From Anaerolineaceae bacterium UBA4799 (GTDB lineage Bacteria > Chloroflexota > Anaerolineae > Anaerolineales > Anaerolineaceae): DNA of 34,374 nucleotides. Numbering within the stretch: position 1 is the stretch's first letter; each line of letters begins with the position of its first letter. The notes below the pieces were generated by a model that was not told where the DNA came from, searched no databases, and saw only the letters and a list, made by a program, of their open reading frames with translations. Shown piece by piece: positions 16,401-25,589 of this stretch. Made by a program: the position numbers and the translations under genes. Location: contig DHGL01000017.1 of assembly GCA_002402725.1 (NCBI GenBank), forward strand, positions 14,611 through 48,984, written 5' to 3'.

Positions 16401-17243
16401 TTAGCCAACCAGCGTTTCAATAACACCTCGGATGATTGTGGTCAGTTTGGGAACGATCACTTTTCCGGCTGCCAGCACCTCCTCGTGAGTGGTGATTGTG
16501 CTGCCATCCAGGTTGGCTTTATTGCTAATGCCCGATAAACCCAATACCCGCATTTTTCCATGACGCGCCACAATGTTCTCCGGGACCGTAGACATCCCAA
16601 CCGCGTCCGCACCAATTGTCTTGAGAAAACGCAGATCCGCCGGGGATTCGAACGAAGGACCTGCCAGGCATACATACACACCCTCATGCAGCTTGATGTT
16701 TTGCTGACGCGCGACGAGCCTGGCGATGGCAATGAAGTCCTGGTCATAAGGCTGACTCATATCCGGAAAACGCTCGCCAAATTCATTCAGGTTGGGTCCG
16801 CGCAGCGGATTTAACCCACCCATACCAATGAGATTGATATGATCTGTCAACATCATCACATCCCCCGGAATATAATTCGGGTTGATCGCTCCAGCCGCGT
16901 TGGTGAGAATCAGGTTGCCGACTCCCATTCGCTGCATCACGCGCACCGGGAAGGTAACCCGGTCCATCGAGTATCCTTCGTAATAATGCACTCTTCCCTG
17001 CATCACCATGGCTGGAATCCCAAAAAGACGGCCAATCACAAGCCGGCCGGAGTGCCCCTGGATTGTAGATAGCGGCCATTCCGGGATTTGATCGAAAGGG
17101 ATGACCATGGAATATCGTACTTCATCTGCCAGCGTTCCCAGTCCTGAACCTAGCACCAGGGCGATGACTGGTTTCTCTGAGATTTGGCTGGTAATAAAGT
17201 TCGAAGCATTATCAATTTCTTTTATCGTGATAAAAGAATCCAT
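16401..17243 (-). CDS. Purine-nucleoside phosphorylase (trimeric type)
   Basis: Phosphorolysis of purine nucleosides to base and ribose-1-phosphate in salvage. Visible marks of the trimeric guanosine/inosine class are VLGSGLG, QGHSGRL, QGRVHYYEGYS, NAAGAINP, AGPSFESPADLR, GMSTVPE and the base-site SNKAN. It is homologous to the mtnP product but keeps Asn rather than the Asp pair at the base site, pointing to 6-oxopurines. The frame extends to a GTG at 17249, but GAGGTGA directly precedes the ATG at 17243. A TGATATAAT extended -10 lies about 45 bases upstream. Confidence 0.95.
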   Translation of the reverse strand: MDSFITIKEIDNASNFITSQISEKPVIALVLGSGLGTLADEVRYSMVIPFDQIPEWPLSTIQGHSGRLVIGRLFGIPAMVMQGRVHYYEGYSMDRVTFPVRVMQRMGVGNLILTNAAGAINPNYIPGDVMMLTDHINLIGMGGLNPLRGPNLNEFGERFPDMSQPYDQDFIAIARLVARQQNIKLHEGVYVCLAGPSFESPADLRFLKTIGADAVGMSTVPENIVARHGKMRVLGLSGISNKANLDGSTITTHEEVLAAGKVIVPKLTTIIRGVIETLVG

Positions 17244-17287
17244 GGTCACCTCAAGGCTGAGTATGGCATAGCGGATTACCTTTTTTT

Positions 17288-17296
17288 ATTATATCA
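17288..17296 (-). promoter_or_regulatory. Extended -10 promoter of pnp
   Basis: On the minus strand TGATATAAT (17288-17296) is a perfect extended -10 between the threonine aldolase stop and the pnp start. No good -35 is seen at 16-18 bases. The predicted leader is about 38 bases. Confidence 0.5.
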
Positions 17297-17323
17297 GAAT
17301 GACCTTAAGCGATTACCTGAAAT

Positions 17324-18367
17324 TCATTGAACTGAAAGCGCTTTACCGAATGCCTGAACCGTGTACGCGATATCTTCATCCGTTATCCAATAATGCGTTA
17401 CCAGCCGGAACCTGCGCCTGGCAACTACTCCCACCTTTACCCCTAATCCGGCCAATCGAACAGCAATGTCATTGGCCGCGGGTTTTACCTCATCACTGAG
17501 TGAGGGAAATACCATGTTGCTTTGTGGCATGCCCATTTCGAATTTGATACCGGGTATTGCGCTCAAACCCTCTGCCAGGCGGGTCGCTCTCAAGTGATCT
17601 TCACTTAATCTTATAGTCATTTTTTCGAGAGCCACGATGCCGGCCGCAGCCAGTATTCCCGCCTGCCGCATTCCCCCGCCCAGCATCTTGCGCACACGCA
17701 ATCCTTTTTTAATGAATTCTTTCGTTCCGCAAACCACGCTGCCCACTGGCGCACAAAGTCCTTTGCTCAAGCAAAAGGTCACACTATCCACAGGCTTTGT
17801 CAATTCACCGACATCAACCTTCTGAGCCACGGCAGCGTTGAAGACCCGCGCGCCGTCGAGGTGCAAATGCAGGTTATGACGGTGTGCCAGCTCAGCGACC
17901 TCCCGGGTGTAGTCCACAGAAAGCACCGTGCCCCCGCAACGGTTATGTGTGTTCTCCAGTATTACCATACGCGTGATGGGGTCATGGATATCAGCCGGCC
18001 GAATCGCGTTTTCGATATCCTCAGGCAAGAGGCGACCATCTGGCTGGTTGGGCAATGTGTTCGCGAATATCCCGCCCAATGCTGAAATTCCGCCTGCTTC
18101 GAAAAGGAAGGTATGGCCAAGGTTCCCCATGATGACTTCATCTCCCCGATTGCACACGCTCAAAACCGAAAGCAGGTTGCCCATCGTCCCGCTGGGAACA
18201 AACAATCCAGCTTCCTTACCCAGCATTGCAGCCGCCATTTCCTGTAAGCGGTTGACCGTGGGGTCCTCTCCGTACACATCATCACCCACCTCGGCAGCTG
18301 CCATCGCCCGGCGCATTTCTTCTGTAGGGCTGGTAACCGTATCAGAACGCATATCGATCAGTTTCAT
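17324..18367 (-). CDS. ltaE: Low-specificity L-threonine aldolase
   Basis: PLP enzyme cleaving L-threonine or allo-threonine to glycine and acetaldehyde. The 347-residue chain has the family N-terminus [33 protein letters not shown], the substrate-side ENTHN, the PLP-binding [10 protein letters not shown] and the Schiff-base lysine K202 in [12 protein letters not shown]. It lies 13 bases after rluD and is the last gene of the lspA-rluD run, followed by the pnp promoter. Confidence 0.95.
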   Translation of the reverse strand: MKLIDMRSDTVTSPTEEMRRAMAAAEVGDDVYGEDPTVNRLQEMAAAMLGKEAGLFVPSGTMGNLLSVLSVCNRGDEVIMGNLGHTFLFEAGGISALGGIFANTLPNQPDGRLLPEDIENAIRPADIHDPITRMVILENTHNRCGGTVLSVDYTREVAELAHRHNLHLHLDGARVFNAAVAQKVDVGELTKPVDSVTFCLSKGLCAPVGSVVCGTKEFIKKGLRVRKMLGGGMRQAGILAAAGIVALEKMTIRLSEDHLRATRLAEGLSAIPGIKFEMGMPQSNMVFPSLSDEVKPAANDIAVRLAGLGVKVGVVARRRFRLVTHYWITDEDIAYTVQAFGKALSVQ

Positions 18368-18380
18368 CTGGCTCTCCGCT

Positions 18381-19298
18381 TTAAATTAGTTTATCCAGCA
18401 AGGACTGCAAGTCAGGAGGTAATGCCGCGCTGAACGTCCGGGCTTCACTTTCATCCGGCAGAATGATGCTTATCTTATGAGCGTGCAAAAAATGACGCTC
18501 AATATCGAGAGTGGCTTTTTTTCTGCCATAAACCAGGTCGCCCACTATCGGGCAGCCCAGAAAAGCCATATGCAACCTGATTTGATGCGTACGCCCGGTC
18601 AACGGATGCACCTCCAGCAGTGTATGCTGGCTGAAATGTTGCACAGTGCGGTATTCCGTCACCGCAAAGCGACCGCGTCCTTCAGATACCACGGCCATTT
18701 GCTTACGATGGGTCATATCCCTGGCAATGGCTGCTTCCACTCTTCCCACAGGCGTGGGTGGTTTTCCATCCACCAATGCCAGGTAGATTTTCTCAACCTT
18801 ACGCAAACGGAACTGGTCCTGAAGCCAGCGGTGGGCTTTTTCGTTCTTGGCGATAATGATCAATCCCGAGGTGTCTTTATCCAAGCGGTGCACGATTCCC
18901 GGTCGTATTTCACCGCCGATGCCCTGCAAATCGCCAAAATTCCCAAGTACTGCATGCACCAACGTCCCGCTTGAATGACCGGGAGCCGGGTGCACAACCA
19001 TACCGGCAGGTTTATTGATAATGACCAGGTTTTCATTTTCAAATACGATTTCCAGCGGGATGGCTTCGGGTTCCAGATTTAGCGGCAATGCCTCTGGTAT
19101 TTGGATGCTGACCTTGTCGCCGGTTTCCAACATTAACCCGGTTTTTTCCACCACGGCGTCATTTACAGCCACGCCGCCGTCTTTAATGATTGCCTGCAGC
19201 CTGGAACGGGATTGACCCGGCAGTTGCCCGGTCAGGAATTTATCCAACCTGTTCTCATCCCTGCTTTGAACAACATACTGGTAAATCCGGGAACTCAA
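18381..19298 (-). CDS. rluD: 23S rRNA pseudouridine synthase, RluD family
   Basis: Converts uridines to pseudouridine in large-subunit rRNA. An S4 domain (about 17-75) is followed by the catalytic domain with [13 protein letters not shown] and the active-site [10 protein letters not shown] (catalytic D140), then [12 protein letters not shown] and the final GDLVYG. Length of 305 is typical. The start is TTG at 19298, overlapping the lspA stop by four bases (TTGA), with GAGGTAG four bases before it. RluA/RluC paralogues share these motifs, so the exact target sites are inferred. Confidence 0.93.
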   Translation of the reverse strand: MSSRIYQYVVQSRDENRLDKFLTGQLPGQSRSRLQAIIKDGGVAVNDAVVEKTGLMLETGDKVSIQIPEALPLNLEPEAIPLEIVFENENLVIINKPAGMVVHPAPGHSSGTLVHAVLGNFGDLQGIGGEIRPGIVHRLDKDTSGLIIIAKNEKAHRWLQDQFRLRKVEKIYLALVDGKPPTPVGRVEAAIARDMTHRKQMAVVSEGRGRFAVTEYRTVQHFSQHTLLEVHPLTGRTHQIRLHMAFLGCPIVGDLVYGRKKATLDIERHFLHAHKISIILPDESEARTFSAALPPDLQSLLDKLI

Positions 19299-19822
19299 GG
19301 AACTACCTCGTTATCAGCCTGCTCTTGCGCGGCTTTTGCCTGTCGGGTTTTCTCCCGTTTTTCTTGCATCCACACACCAATGAGAAGGATGACAACACCT
19401 ACCGTGATGCAGGCGTCAGCGATGTTCCAGACCGGGAAATTCCCTACGGAAATGAAATCAATCACATGCCCATATTTTATCCTGTCGCTAAGGTTGCCTA
19501 CCGCGCCGCCAAGTTCCATCATTAACGCCAGTCTGATCAGCCAGTCTTCTTTTTCAATCTTAGGATAGTAATAAATGATCCCGAACGAAACGAGGAATGC
19601 CAGGCCAATGAAAACCGGGTTCATGCCTTGCAGCATACCAAAAGCCACGCCAGTATTGCTCCAATGTACGATCCTGGCGTACCGGGTCAACCACTCCCAG
19701 GGTGACCAAACCCCGCCGTAAGGAATGTTTTCGATAACAATTATCTTTGTCAGCTGATCCAATACTACGATGATAGCAGCCACAATGAATAACCAGGCAG
19801 TTTTTTTCAGAAAGTTCTTCAA
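19295..19822 (-). CDS. lspA: Lipoprotein signal peptidase
   Basis: Aspartyl membrane protease removing the signal peptide after Lgt action. The 175-residue chain has four membrane helices, DQLTK (D22), NTGVAFG (N56) and both catalytic aspartates: D113 in GNLSDR and D136 in NIADA. A charged tail (KREKTRQAKAAQEQAD) ends the protein. The start is TTG at 19822 preceded by GGAG six bases upstream. A weak promoter-like TAAAAT lies upstream between this gene and the ileS terminator. The lspA-rluD pair is a common bacterial arrangement. Confidence 0.95.
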   Translation of the reverse strand: MKNFLKKTAWLFIVAAIIVVLDQLTKIIVIENIPYGGVWSPWEWLTRYARIVHWSNTGVAFGMLQGMNPVFIGLAFLVSFGIIYYYPKIEKEDWLIRLALMMELGGAVGNLSDRIKYGHVIDFISVGNFPVWNIADACITVGVVILLIGVWMQEKREKTRQAKAAQEQADNEVVP

Positions 19823-19870
19823 TTAACGCTCCATTTGATAGTGGGTGAATTTTACACCAGAAATGCCTCC

Positions 19871-19901
19871 GTAAAATGAGGGGCTCTCGTGCGGAGCCCC
19901 T
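19871..19901 (-). terminator. Rho-independent terminator after ileS
   Basis: An 8-bp perfect stem (AGGGGCTC at 19879-19886 pairing with GAGCCCCT at 19894-19901, 7-base loop) lies six bases past the ileS stop. The minus-strand tail is CATTTTAC, a short T-run. It separates ileS from lspA, which then needs its own promoter or read-through. Confidence 0.65.
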
Positions 19902-19906
19902 GACAA

Positions 19907-22900
19907 TCAGGCTTTGATGAGGCTTACAGTCACCCTCTCCATATCAAATTCATCGGTGACAGAGAACGCTCCCTCGGTGGCGCTTCCGCTCTGAAGTGTA
20001 ATGGCAAGCGTCTCCGTCATAATGTAATCGCGGTAGGTTTCGACCGCCTGCGTTAAGAGTGGTGTCGCGGAGTAATACAGCTGGATGCGGTCAGCGATGT
20101 CCAGGTCTGCTGTCTTACGCAGGTCCTGCACCCGGCGCACAAATTCCCGCGCCAGCCCTTCGCTGATCAACGCTGGGGTTAATTCGGTCACCAGCGCCGC
20201 CAGGTAAGCACCTTCTGATGCCACCGAGTATCCTTCTTTAGCTTGCAGTCTCACCTCCACCTCTTCGGGCAGTATATTCAGTACTTTTCCGCCTGCTTCC
20301 ACGCTCAAACTCCCGCCTGCCAGTAACTTTAATGCGCTGGTTTCTACGTCCATTGCCAAAATCGCCTTGCGGATTTCAGGATACAGGCTGCCGTACTTCT
20401 GCCCGAGCTGCTTGGGCAGAGGGTTCAACCCATAACTCACCGCTTCTCCCGCGGCGTTCAACAGGCGCACCTTTTTTACGTTCAACTCATCCGCCAACAG
20501 GTCAGCGTAATGCTTCACCACCCGTTCTTCTTCCAGGTTACCTACTGAGAAAGCCACTTCAGCGAGTGGCTGCCTCACCTTACGGTTGGCTTTATTACGC
20601 GCGGCGTGCCCGAGTGAAGTTAATTTCATCACCAGGTCCATCTCGTTGTTCAAATTCTCATCAATCGCTTCGCTGTCATATTCCTGCCACGCAGCAAGAT
20701 GTACCGATTCGCAGGCATTTTCATCAACAGAACCAACCAGGTTCAAGTACAACTCGTCCGCGATGAAGGGCATAGTCGGCGCCAGCAGTTTGCTCAACGC
20801 AACCAGGCATTCATAAAGGGTGCTGTACGCCGCGTGCTTATCTGCGTCGCTTTCGCTCTTCCAGAAGCGCCGGCGTGAGCGCCGCAGATACCAGTTGGAG
20901 AGTTGTTCTACAAAGGTCTGCACCGGCCGGGTAGCTCCCAGCACGTCATAATTTTCCAACGCTTTCGTGACATCCCTGATAAGTGCGTGGAGCCTGGAGC
21001 GCATCCATTTATCCAGCGGGCTGTACGCCACTTTTTCACCGGGAACAGGGCTCCATTTATCCAGATTGGCGTAAGTCACAAAGAAGGAATACGTATTCCA
21101 CAGGGTTAATGTGAAGTTGCGTAGCACTTCTCCCACCAGGTCGGCTGAGAAGCGCCGCTCTTGCCCAGGCGGGCTGGCTGTATAAAGGTACCAGCGCATG
21201 GCGTCAGCGCCGTGCTTTTCGATGACAGACCAGGGAGCGATAACGTTCTTGCGAGATTTTGACATCTTCTGCCCTTCGCCATCCAATATCAAACCCAGGC
21301 AGATGACATTCTTATAGCATTTTTCGTCAAACAACAACGTGCTGATGGCGTGCAGCGAATAGAACCAGCCACGGGTTTGGTCCACCGCCTCGCAAATAAA
21401 ATCCGCCGGGAACTGGTTCTTAAAGGCTTCGATATTCTCAAACGGGTAATGCCACTGGCTCACCGGCATCGACCCTGAATCAAACCAAACATCGATTAAC
21501 TCGGGTACGCGCCGCATCCTCCCACCACAAGCTGAACACTCAAGGTAAATTTCGTCGATGTAGGGTCGATGCAGGTCAGCTTTCGCGAGGTTTCTGCCAG
21601 AGCGTTCCGCTAGATCGGCGATAGAACCCATGCATTCCTGAGTATGGCAGGTCTCACACTCCCAAACCGGCAGCGGTGTGCCCCAATAACGCTCCCGCCC
21701 CAGCGCCCAATCCACGTTATTCTCGAGCCAGTTGCCGAACCGCCCTTTGCGGATGTGTTCAGGATACCAGTTGATCTCGTCGTTTAACTTCACCATGCGA
21801 TCCTTGAACTGGCTGGTGCGGATATACCACGTCGGGCGCGCGTAATACAGCAGCGGCGTGTCGCAGCGCCAGCAGAAAGGATAGGTGTGCACGTAAGTCC
21901 CTTCCCGGAATAGCAATTCCCTGGCTTTCAGGTTCTGCGTGATCAGAGGGTCAGCATCTTTTACAAAGAGGCCTGCCCAGGGGTGTACTTCTGAGATGAA
22001 TGTCCCATCGCCAGCAACGGTATTCAATATTGGTAGATCATGTTCGAGCGCCACTTGCATATCATCCGCGCCAAACGCCGGGGCGATGTGCACCAAACCG
22101 GTTCCGTCTTCCGTCGTTACAAAATCACCCAGCACCACGAAATGAGCCTTTTTGTCCGTGGGTAGAAATGTGAATAATGGCTGGTAACGCAGCCCTTTCA
22201 GGTTTTTGCCTTTAAAGCGGTTCATCACCTTCACCGCTTCATCACCAAAAACCTTCTCAACCAGTGATTCCGCCAGGATCAGTTCCTCTTTCGATCCATC
22301 CTCCAGATTGCGCTCAACCGTCACGTAATCAATCTCTGCGCCTGCGGCCACGGCCACATTCGCCGGCAAGGTCCATGGGGTTGTCGTCCACACCAGCAAG
22401 GAGGTGCCCGGAGTATCCACCAGCGGCATGCGCACGAACACCGAGGGGTCCGTGGCATCGCGATAGCCCTGTGCCACTTCATGGTCTGAAAGCGGTGTGC
22501 CGCAGCGCGGACAATAAGGCACAACTTTGTACCCCTGGTAAAGCAGGTTCTTCTCCCAAAACCTCTTCAGGATCCACCACACTGACTCAATGTACCCGTT
22601 GGTATAAGTGATGTACGCGCTGTTGAGGTCAACCCAGTAACCAATGCGGTCAGTTAGTTTTTCCCATTCCTGTATATAAGTAAAAGCAGATTCACGGCAT
22701 AAATCATTAAATTTACCGATCCCGTAAGCTTCAATCTGCTGTTTATTGGTAAAACCCAATTTCTTCTCGACCTCAATTTCAACCGGTAAGCCGTGGGTAT
22801 CCCAACCGCCGCGGCGTGCCACATGATATCCGCGCATGGTTTTGTAACGCGGAAAAATATCCTTAAAAGCACGCGCCAGCACGTGATGCACCCCCGGTTT

Positions 22901-23056
22901 GCCATTCGCGGTCGGCGGTCCCTCAAAAAACACATATTCAGGTCCTCCCTCCCGGGTGCTCATGCTTTTATGAAAGATTTCGTGGTTTTGCCAATGGCGC
23001 AGTACTTTCATTTCCATGTGCGTGATATCCAGCTTTGGCGATACAGGTTTAAACAT
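19907..23056 (-). CDS. ileS: Isoleucyl-tRNA synthetase, type 2, with GVHH signature
   Basis: A 1049-residue class I synthetase charging tRNA-Ile. Length, RRGGWDTHGLPVEIEVEKKLG and overall style fit the eukaryote-like type-2 branch. The editing domain carries VWTTTPWTLPANVA, and QKMSKSRKNV is the KMSKS loop. The HIGH motif is altered: residues 55-58 read GVHH, so the first and third positions are swapped. The frame extends to 23089, but that would start inside the leader terminator; ATG 23056 has ACGGAGGAAG before it. Expression is controlled by the T-box leader. A strong terminator follows. Confidence 0.97.
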   Translation of the reverse strand: MFKPVSPKLDITHMEMKVLRHWQNHEIFHKSMSTREGGPEYVFFEGPPTANGKPGVHHVLARAFKDIFPRYKTMRGYHVARRGGWDTHGLPVEIEVEKKLGFTNKQQIEAYGIGKFNDLCRESAFTYIQEWEKLTDRIGYWVDLNSAYITYTNGYIESVWWILKRFWEKNLLYQGYKVVPYCPRCGTPLSDHEVAQGYRDATDPSVFVRMPLVDTPGTSLLVWTTTPWTLPANVAVAAGAEIDYVTVERNLEDGSKEELILAESLVEKVFGDEAVKVMNRFKGKNLKGLRYQPLFTFLPTDKKAHFVVLGDFVTTEDGTGLVHIAPAFGADDMQVALEHDLPILNTVAGDGTFISEVHPWAGLFVKDADPLITQNLKARELLFREGTYVHTYPFCWRCDTPLLYYARPTWYIRTSQFKDRMVKLNDEINWYPEHIRKGRFGNWLENNVDWALGRERYWGTPLPVWECETCHTQECMGSIADLAERSGRNLAKADLHRPYIDEIYLECSACGGRMRRVPELIDVWFDSGSMPVSQWHYPFENIEAFKNQFPADFICEAVDQTRGWFYSLHAISTLLFDEKCYKNVICLGLILDGEGQKMSKSRKNVIAPWSVIEKHGADAMRWYLYTASPPGQERRFSADLVGEVLRNFTLTLWNTYSFFVTYANLDKWSPVPGEKVAYSPLDKWMRSRLHALIRDVTKALENYDVLGATRPVQTFVEQLSNWYLRRSRRRFWKSESDADKHAAYSTLYECLVALSKLLAPTMPFIADELYLNLVGSVDENACESVHLAAWQEYDSEAIDENLNNEMDLVMKLTSLGHAARNKANRKVRQPLAEVAFSVGNLEEERVVKHYADLLADELNVKKVRLLNAAGEAVSYGLNPLPKQLGQKYGSLYPEIRKAILAMDVETSALKLLAGGSLSVEAGGKVLNILPEEVEVRLQAKEGYSVASEGAYLAALVTELTPALISEGLAREFVRRVQDLRKTADLDIADRIQLYYSATPLLTQAVETYRDYIMTETLAITLQSGSATEGAFSVTDEFDMERVTVSLIKA

Positions 23057-23070
23057 TCTTCCTCCGTAAA

Positions 23071-23332
23071 TAAAAATCCCGCCCCTCATCAGGGACGGGA
23101 AAATGGACCCGCGGTACCACCCTGCTTCTCTTTATTGAGCGCTCATCCAGGTGCATTCTGTGAATAGACCTGATCCAGTATAACGGTCGGATTCCCGGCT
23201 CACCTACTCGCGTTAGGCTTTCAGATCGCAACTCCGGAAGGATTTTCGGCTCATTTACCAGACCGGCTCCCACCTCTCCCGGTCTCGCTGTCGGATTATC
23301 CGAGCTTACTCGTTTCCATCAATGCCATTGTT
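23071..23332 (-). promoter_or_regulatory. T-box riboswitch (isoleucine) with leader terminator
   Basis: The 322-base gap between ileS and the pyrimidine phosphorylase gene is a T-box leader. On the minus strand the T-box sequence TGGTACCGCGGGTC lies at 23106-23119. A terminator follows: 9-bp stem, arms 23091-23099 and 23078-23086, then ATTTTTA. Stem I elements are recognisable: GAGTA near the 5' end, AGCGAGACC, the distal AGAGGTGGGAGCC, and a specifier loop GAAAATCCTTCC holding ATC (23241-23243), an isoleucine codon. Uncharged tRNA-Ile would stabilise the antiterminator and turn ileS on. The 5' boundary is set from the predicted transcription start. Confidence 0.93.
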
Positions 23333-23338
23333 AGCAAA

Positions 23339-23367
23339 ATTATCCCATAAACATAACAAAATATCAA
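23339..23367 (-). promoter_or_regulatory. Promoter of the ileS T-box leader
   Basis: A -35 TTGATA (23362-23367) and a -10 GATAAT (23339-23344) are separated by exactly 17 bases, with TG one base before the -10. The expected start near 23332 begins the T-box stem I. Good agreement with a sigma-70-type promoter. Confidence 0.7.
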
Positions 23368-23378
23368 TATTTATCAGG

Positions 23379-24686
23379 TTACTGCTTGATCACTTCATAA
23401 AATAATGGCAGTGGCTCACAGGGCTCTTCCTGCCAACCGCAGGCGGAGAGTACACTTTTGGCTGCCATTTGCCAGGAGTTTTCATCTTTCGCATGAATTG
23501 TGAACAACTCATCACCGCTTTCAACCAGGTCACCCACCTTATGGTGTACAATGATGCCTACCCGGTGATCGATGCTGTCCTCTTTCTTATTGCGGCCAGC
23601 GCCCATCCTCACCGAAGTTTCCCCAATTTCCAGCGCGTCCACGCGGCTCAGATAACCACTTTGAGGAGATTGCACCCGGCGAATGACCGGCGTAAGCGGG
23701 AATTTGGAAGGGTAATCCACATACGAGGGGTCGCCGCCCTGGTTCTTTACCAATTTTCTGAGTTTCGCCAACCCGCTTCCATCCGTTAGTGCGGTTTCTG
23801 CCATTTTCCTCGCCACGTCCAGGTTTTGCGCTTTTTCACCAATGAGCAGCATATGTGAAGCTACTACCAGGCAGTGCTCGGTGAAATCCGCCGGACCCTG
23901 CCCCTTCAGCGTATCAATCGCTTCGATTACTTCCAGCGCATTGCCGACTGCTTTCCCGAGCGGCTGGTTCATATCTGAAAGCAGCGCCACCACCCTGCGC
24001 CTGCTCAAGGTGCCAATGGCCACCATTAACCGTGAAAGCTGCCTGGCCTCTTCAAGATTCTTCATGAAGGCCCCGCTGCCTACTTTCACGTCCAGCACTA
24101 TGCCCTGTGCACCGCCAGCGATTTTCTTGCTCATGACGGATGACGCGATGAGGGGAATGGATTGCACTGTACCGGTGACATCGCGCAGCGCGTAGAGCTT
24201 GCCATCGGCCGGCGCCAGGTCACCACTCTGCCCTGCCAGTACCAGTCCTTCATCCCGCAACAAGCGGGTAAACTCCTCCTGAGACAGATTCGTACGCATA
24301 CCAGGAATGGATTCTATCTTATCCAGCGTCCCACCGGTAAAACCCAGTCCCCTTCCAGACATCTTGCCAACGGCAAGTCCGCAGGCAGATACGAGCGGTT
24401 CAACGACCAGTGTGGTCTTATCACCCACCCCGCCAGTGGAGTGTTTATCCACTTCAATGGGCACAATTCCTGAAAGGTCAAGCACTTCACCTGAATACGC
24501 CATTGCCAGTGTCAGGTCCGTGGTTTCCTGATCGCTCATCCCGTTAAGCAACACCGCCATCGCCCAGGCTGATACCTGGTAATCCGGGATCTCACCATTG
24601 GCGATCCCTCGCACAAAGAACTCGATCTCCTCACGACTCAGTTCCTTGCGGTCACGTTTCTTGATGATGATATCGACTGCTCTCAT
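23379..24686 (-). CDS. pdp: Pyrimidine-nucleoside phosphorylase
   Basis: Cleaves thymidine, deoxyuridine or uridine with phosphate, giving base and sugar-1-phosphate. The 435 residues include the phosphate site KHSTGGVGDKTT, the GRGLGFTGGTLDK loop, IASSVMSKKIAGG and KVGSGAFM. Pdp and thymidine phosphorylase DeoA share these marks, so breadth of substrate is not certain. The frame extends to 24755, but ATG 24686 (MRAVDIIIKKRDRK) with TGGAGCG upstream matches the family's usual start. A TATAGT lies upstream but without a -35 at good spacing. It stands alone between the jag terminator and the T-box promoter. Confidence 0.95.
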   Translation of the reverse strand: MRAVDIIIKKRDRKELSREEIEFFVRGIANGEIPDYQVSAWAMAVLLNGMSDQETTDLTLAMAYSGEVLDLSGIVPIEVDKHSTGGVGDKTTLVVEPLVSACGLAVGKMSGRGLGFTGGTLDKIESIPGMRTNLSQEEFTRLLRDEGLVLAGQSGDLAPADGKLYALRDVTGTVQSIPLIASSVMSKKIAGGAQGIVLDVKVGSGAFMKNLEEARQLSRLMVAIGTLSRRRVVALLSDMNQPLGKAVGNALEVIEAIDTLKGQGPADFTEHCLVVASHMLLIGEKAQNLDVARKMAETALTDGSGLAKLRKLVKNQGGDPSYVDYPSKFPLTPVIRRVQSPQSGYLSRVDALEIGETSVRMGAGRNKKEDSIDHRVGIIVHHKVGDLVESGDELFTIHAKDENSWQMAAKSVLSACGWQEEPCEPLPLFYEVIKQ

Positions 24687-24740
24687 GGACGCTCCATTTT
24701 TCTTTTCATTGGATGATAATTTTACTATAGCCATGATTAA

Positions 24741-24767
24741 ATAACGCCAGGTCAACTGAGACCTGGC
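24741..24767 (-). terminator. Terminator after jag
   Basis: A perfect 8-bp stem (GCCAGGTC at 24746-24753, GACCTGGC at 24760-24767, 6-base loop) lies about 23 bases past the jag stop. The minus-strand tail GTTAT is only weakly T-rich. It ends the rpmH-to-jag operon. Confidence 0.6.
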
Positions 24768-24790
24768 ATCATAATTTCTTGAATGCTTGA

Positions 24791-25567
24791 TTACTGCGTC
24801 TTAACCGAAATGGTCACCTTGCGGTAGGGTTCTTCGCCCACGCTCTCAGTGAAGACCTGGGGATGATCGCGCAGCTCAAGATGGATGATACGCCTCTCGT
24901 TCGCCGGCATCGGTTCGAGGGTTTGCTTACGGCCAGTCTGAATCGCCTGGTCGGCCATACGCCTGGCGAGCTGGCGCAGTTGCCGCTCACGCCGGTTGCG
25001 GTATCCTTGAACATCGATCAGTAACGGCACCCAGCGTCCCAGTTCCTTGCTGACGATAAGACCGGTAATGTATTGAAGCGCGTTCAAAGTTTCGGATCTT
25101 CTGCCAATCAAAATGCTGAGATCCTTGCCTTCGATGTTCACCAATACTACCCGTTGGTCTTTGTCGTCTTGCGGTTCAATATACCTGGCGGTAACATCAG
25201 CCTTCACTTGCATGCGCTCAAGAAGTTCGACAACAACCGATCTCACGGATTTGACGTTCTGCTGTTCCTCTTCGTTCAAGTCAGCCAGATTAATGGCTTG
25301 AACTGAAATTGACTCAGACGTCAGTCCTTCACTTTCCTCAGCTTCTGTAAAAACCGGCTCATGCTCATCGATCAGGGTTTCAAATGATTTCAAGCTGAGA
25401 CGAACCCGTGATTGTCTACCACCCAACCCCAGCAGGCCACGGGAGCCGCCATCCAGAATTTCGATTTCTACCATATCTTCGGTCAGCCCCAGTTGTTCGA
25501 GACCTTTTTCAATCGCCTCTTCAGGGGTTGGAGCGATTATTTCGAGTGTTGTCTTTTCAGTACTCAA
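24791..25567 (-). CDS. jag: Jag/KhpB RNA-binding protein (Jag-N, KH, R3H)
   Basis: A 258-residue cytoplasmic RNA-binding protein. Jag-N domain at about 8-58 (EAIEKGLEQLGL, LGLGGR), acidic linker (about 65-95), KH domain at about 105-180 (GKDLSILIGRRSETLNALQYI) and R3H at about 190-255 (PMPANERRIIHLEL). In Firmicutes the homologue partners KhpA and affects cell elongation and division. It lies 22 bases after yidC, the classic spoIIIJ-jag pairing. The start is TTG with GAGGTG upstream. Confidence 0.94.
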   Translation of the reverse strand: MSTEKTTLEIIAPTPEEAIEKGLEQLGLTEDMVEIEILDGGSRGLLGLGGRQSRVRLSLKSFETLIDEHEPVFTEAEESEGLTSESISVQAINLADLNEEEQQNVKSVRSVVVELLERMQVKADVTARYIEPQDDKDQRVVLVNIEGKDLSILIGRRSETLNALQYITGLIVSKELGRWVPLLIDVQGYRNRRERQLRQLARRMADQAIQTGRKQTLEPMPANERRIIHLELRDHPQVFTESVGEEPYRKVTISVKTQ

Positions 25568-25589
25568 GCTACACCTCGGTGTCGTTGAT

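Noticed and set aside
20332..20766. 144-residue plus-strand frame inside ileS
   Set aside because: Antisense to conserved ileS sequence with no ribosome binding site or domain; a shadow frame.
23057..23089. Upstream extension of ileS to 23089
   Set aside because: It would translate the T-box terminator hairpin. The ATG at 23056 has the GGAGG and the conserved N-terminus.
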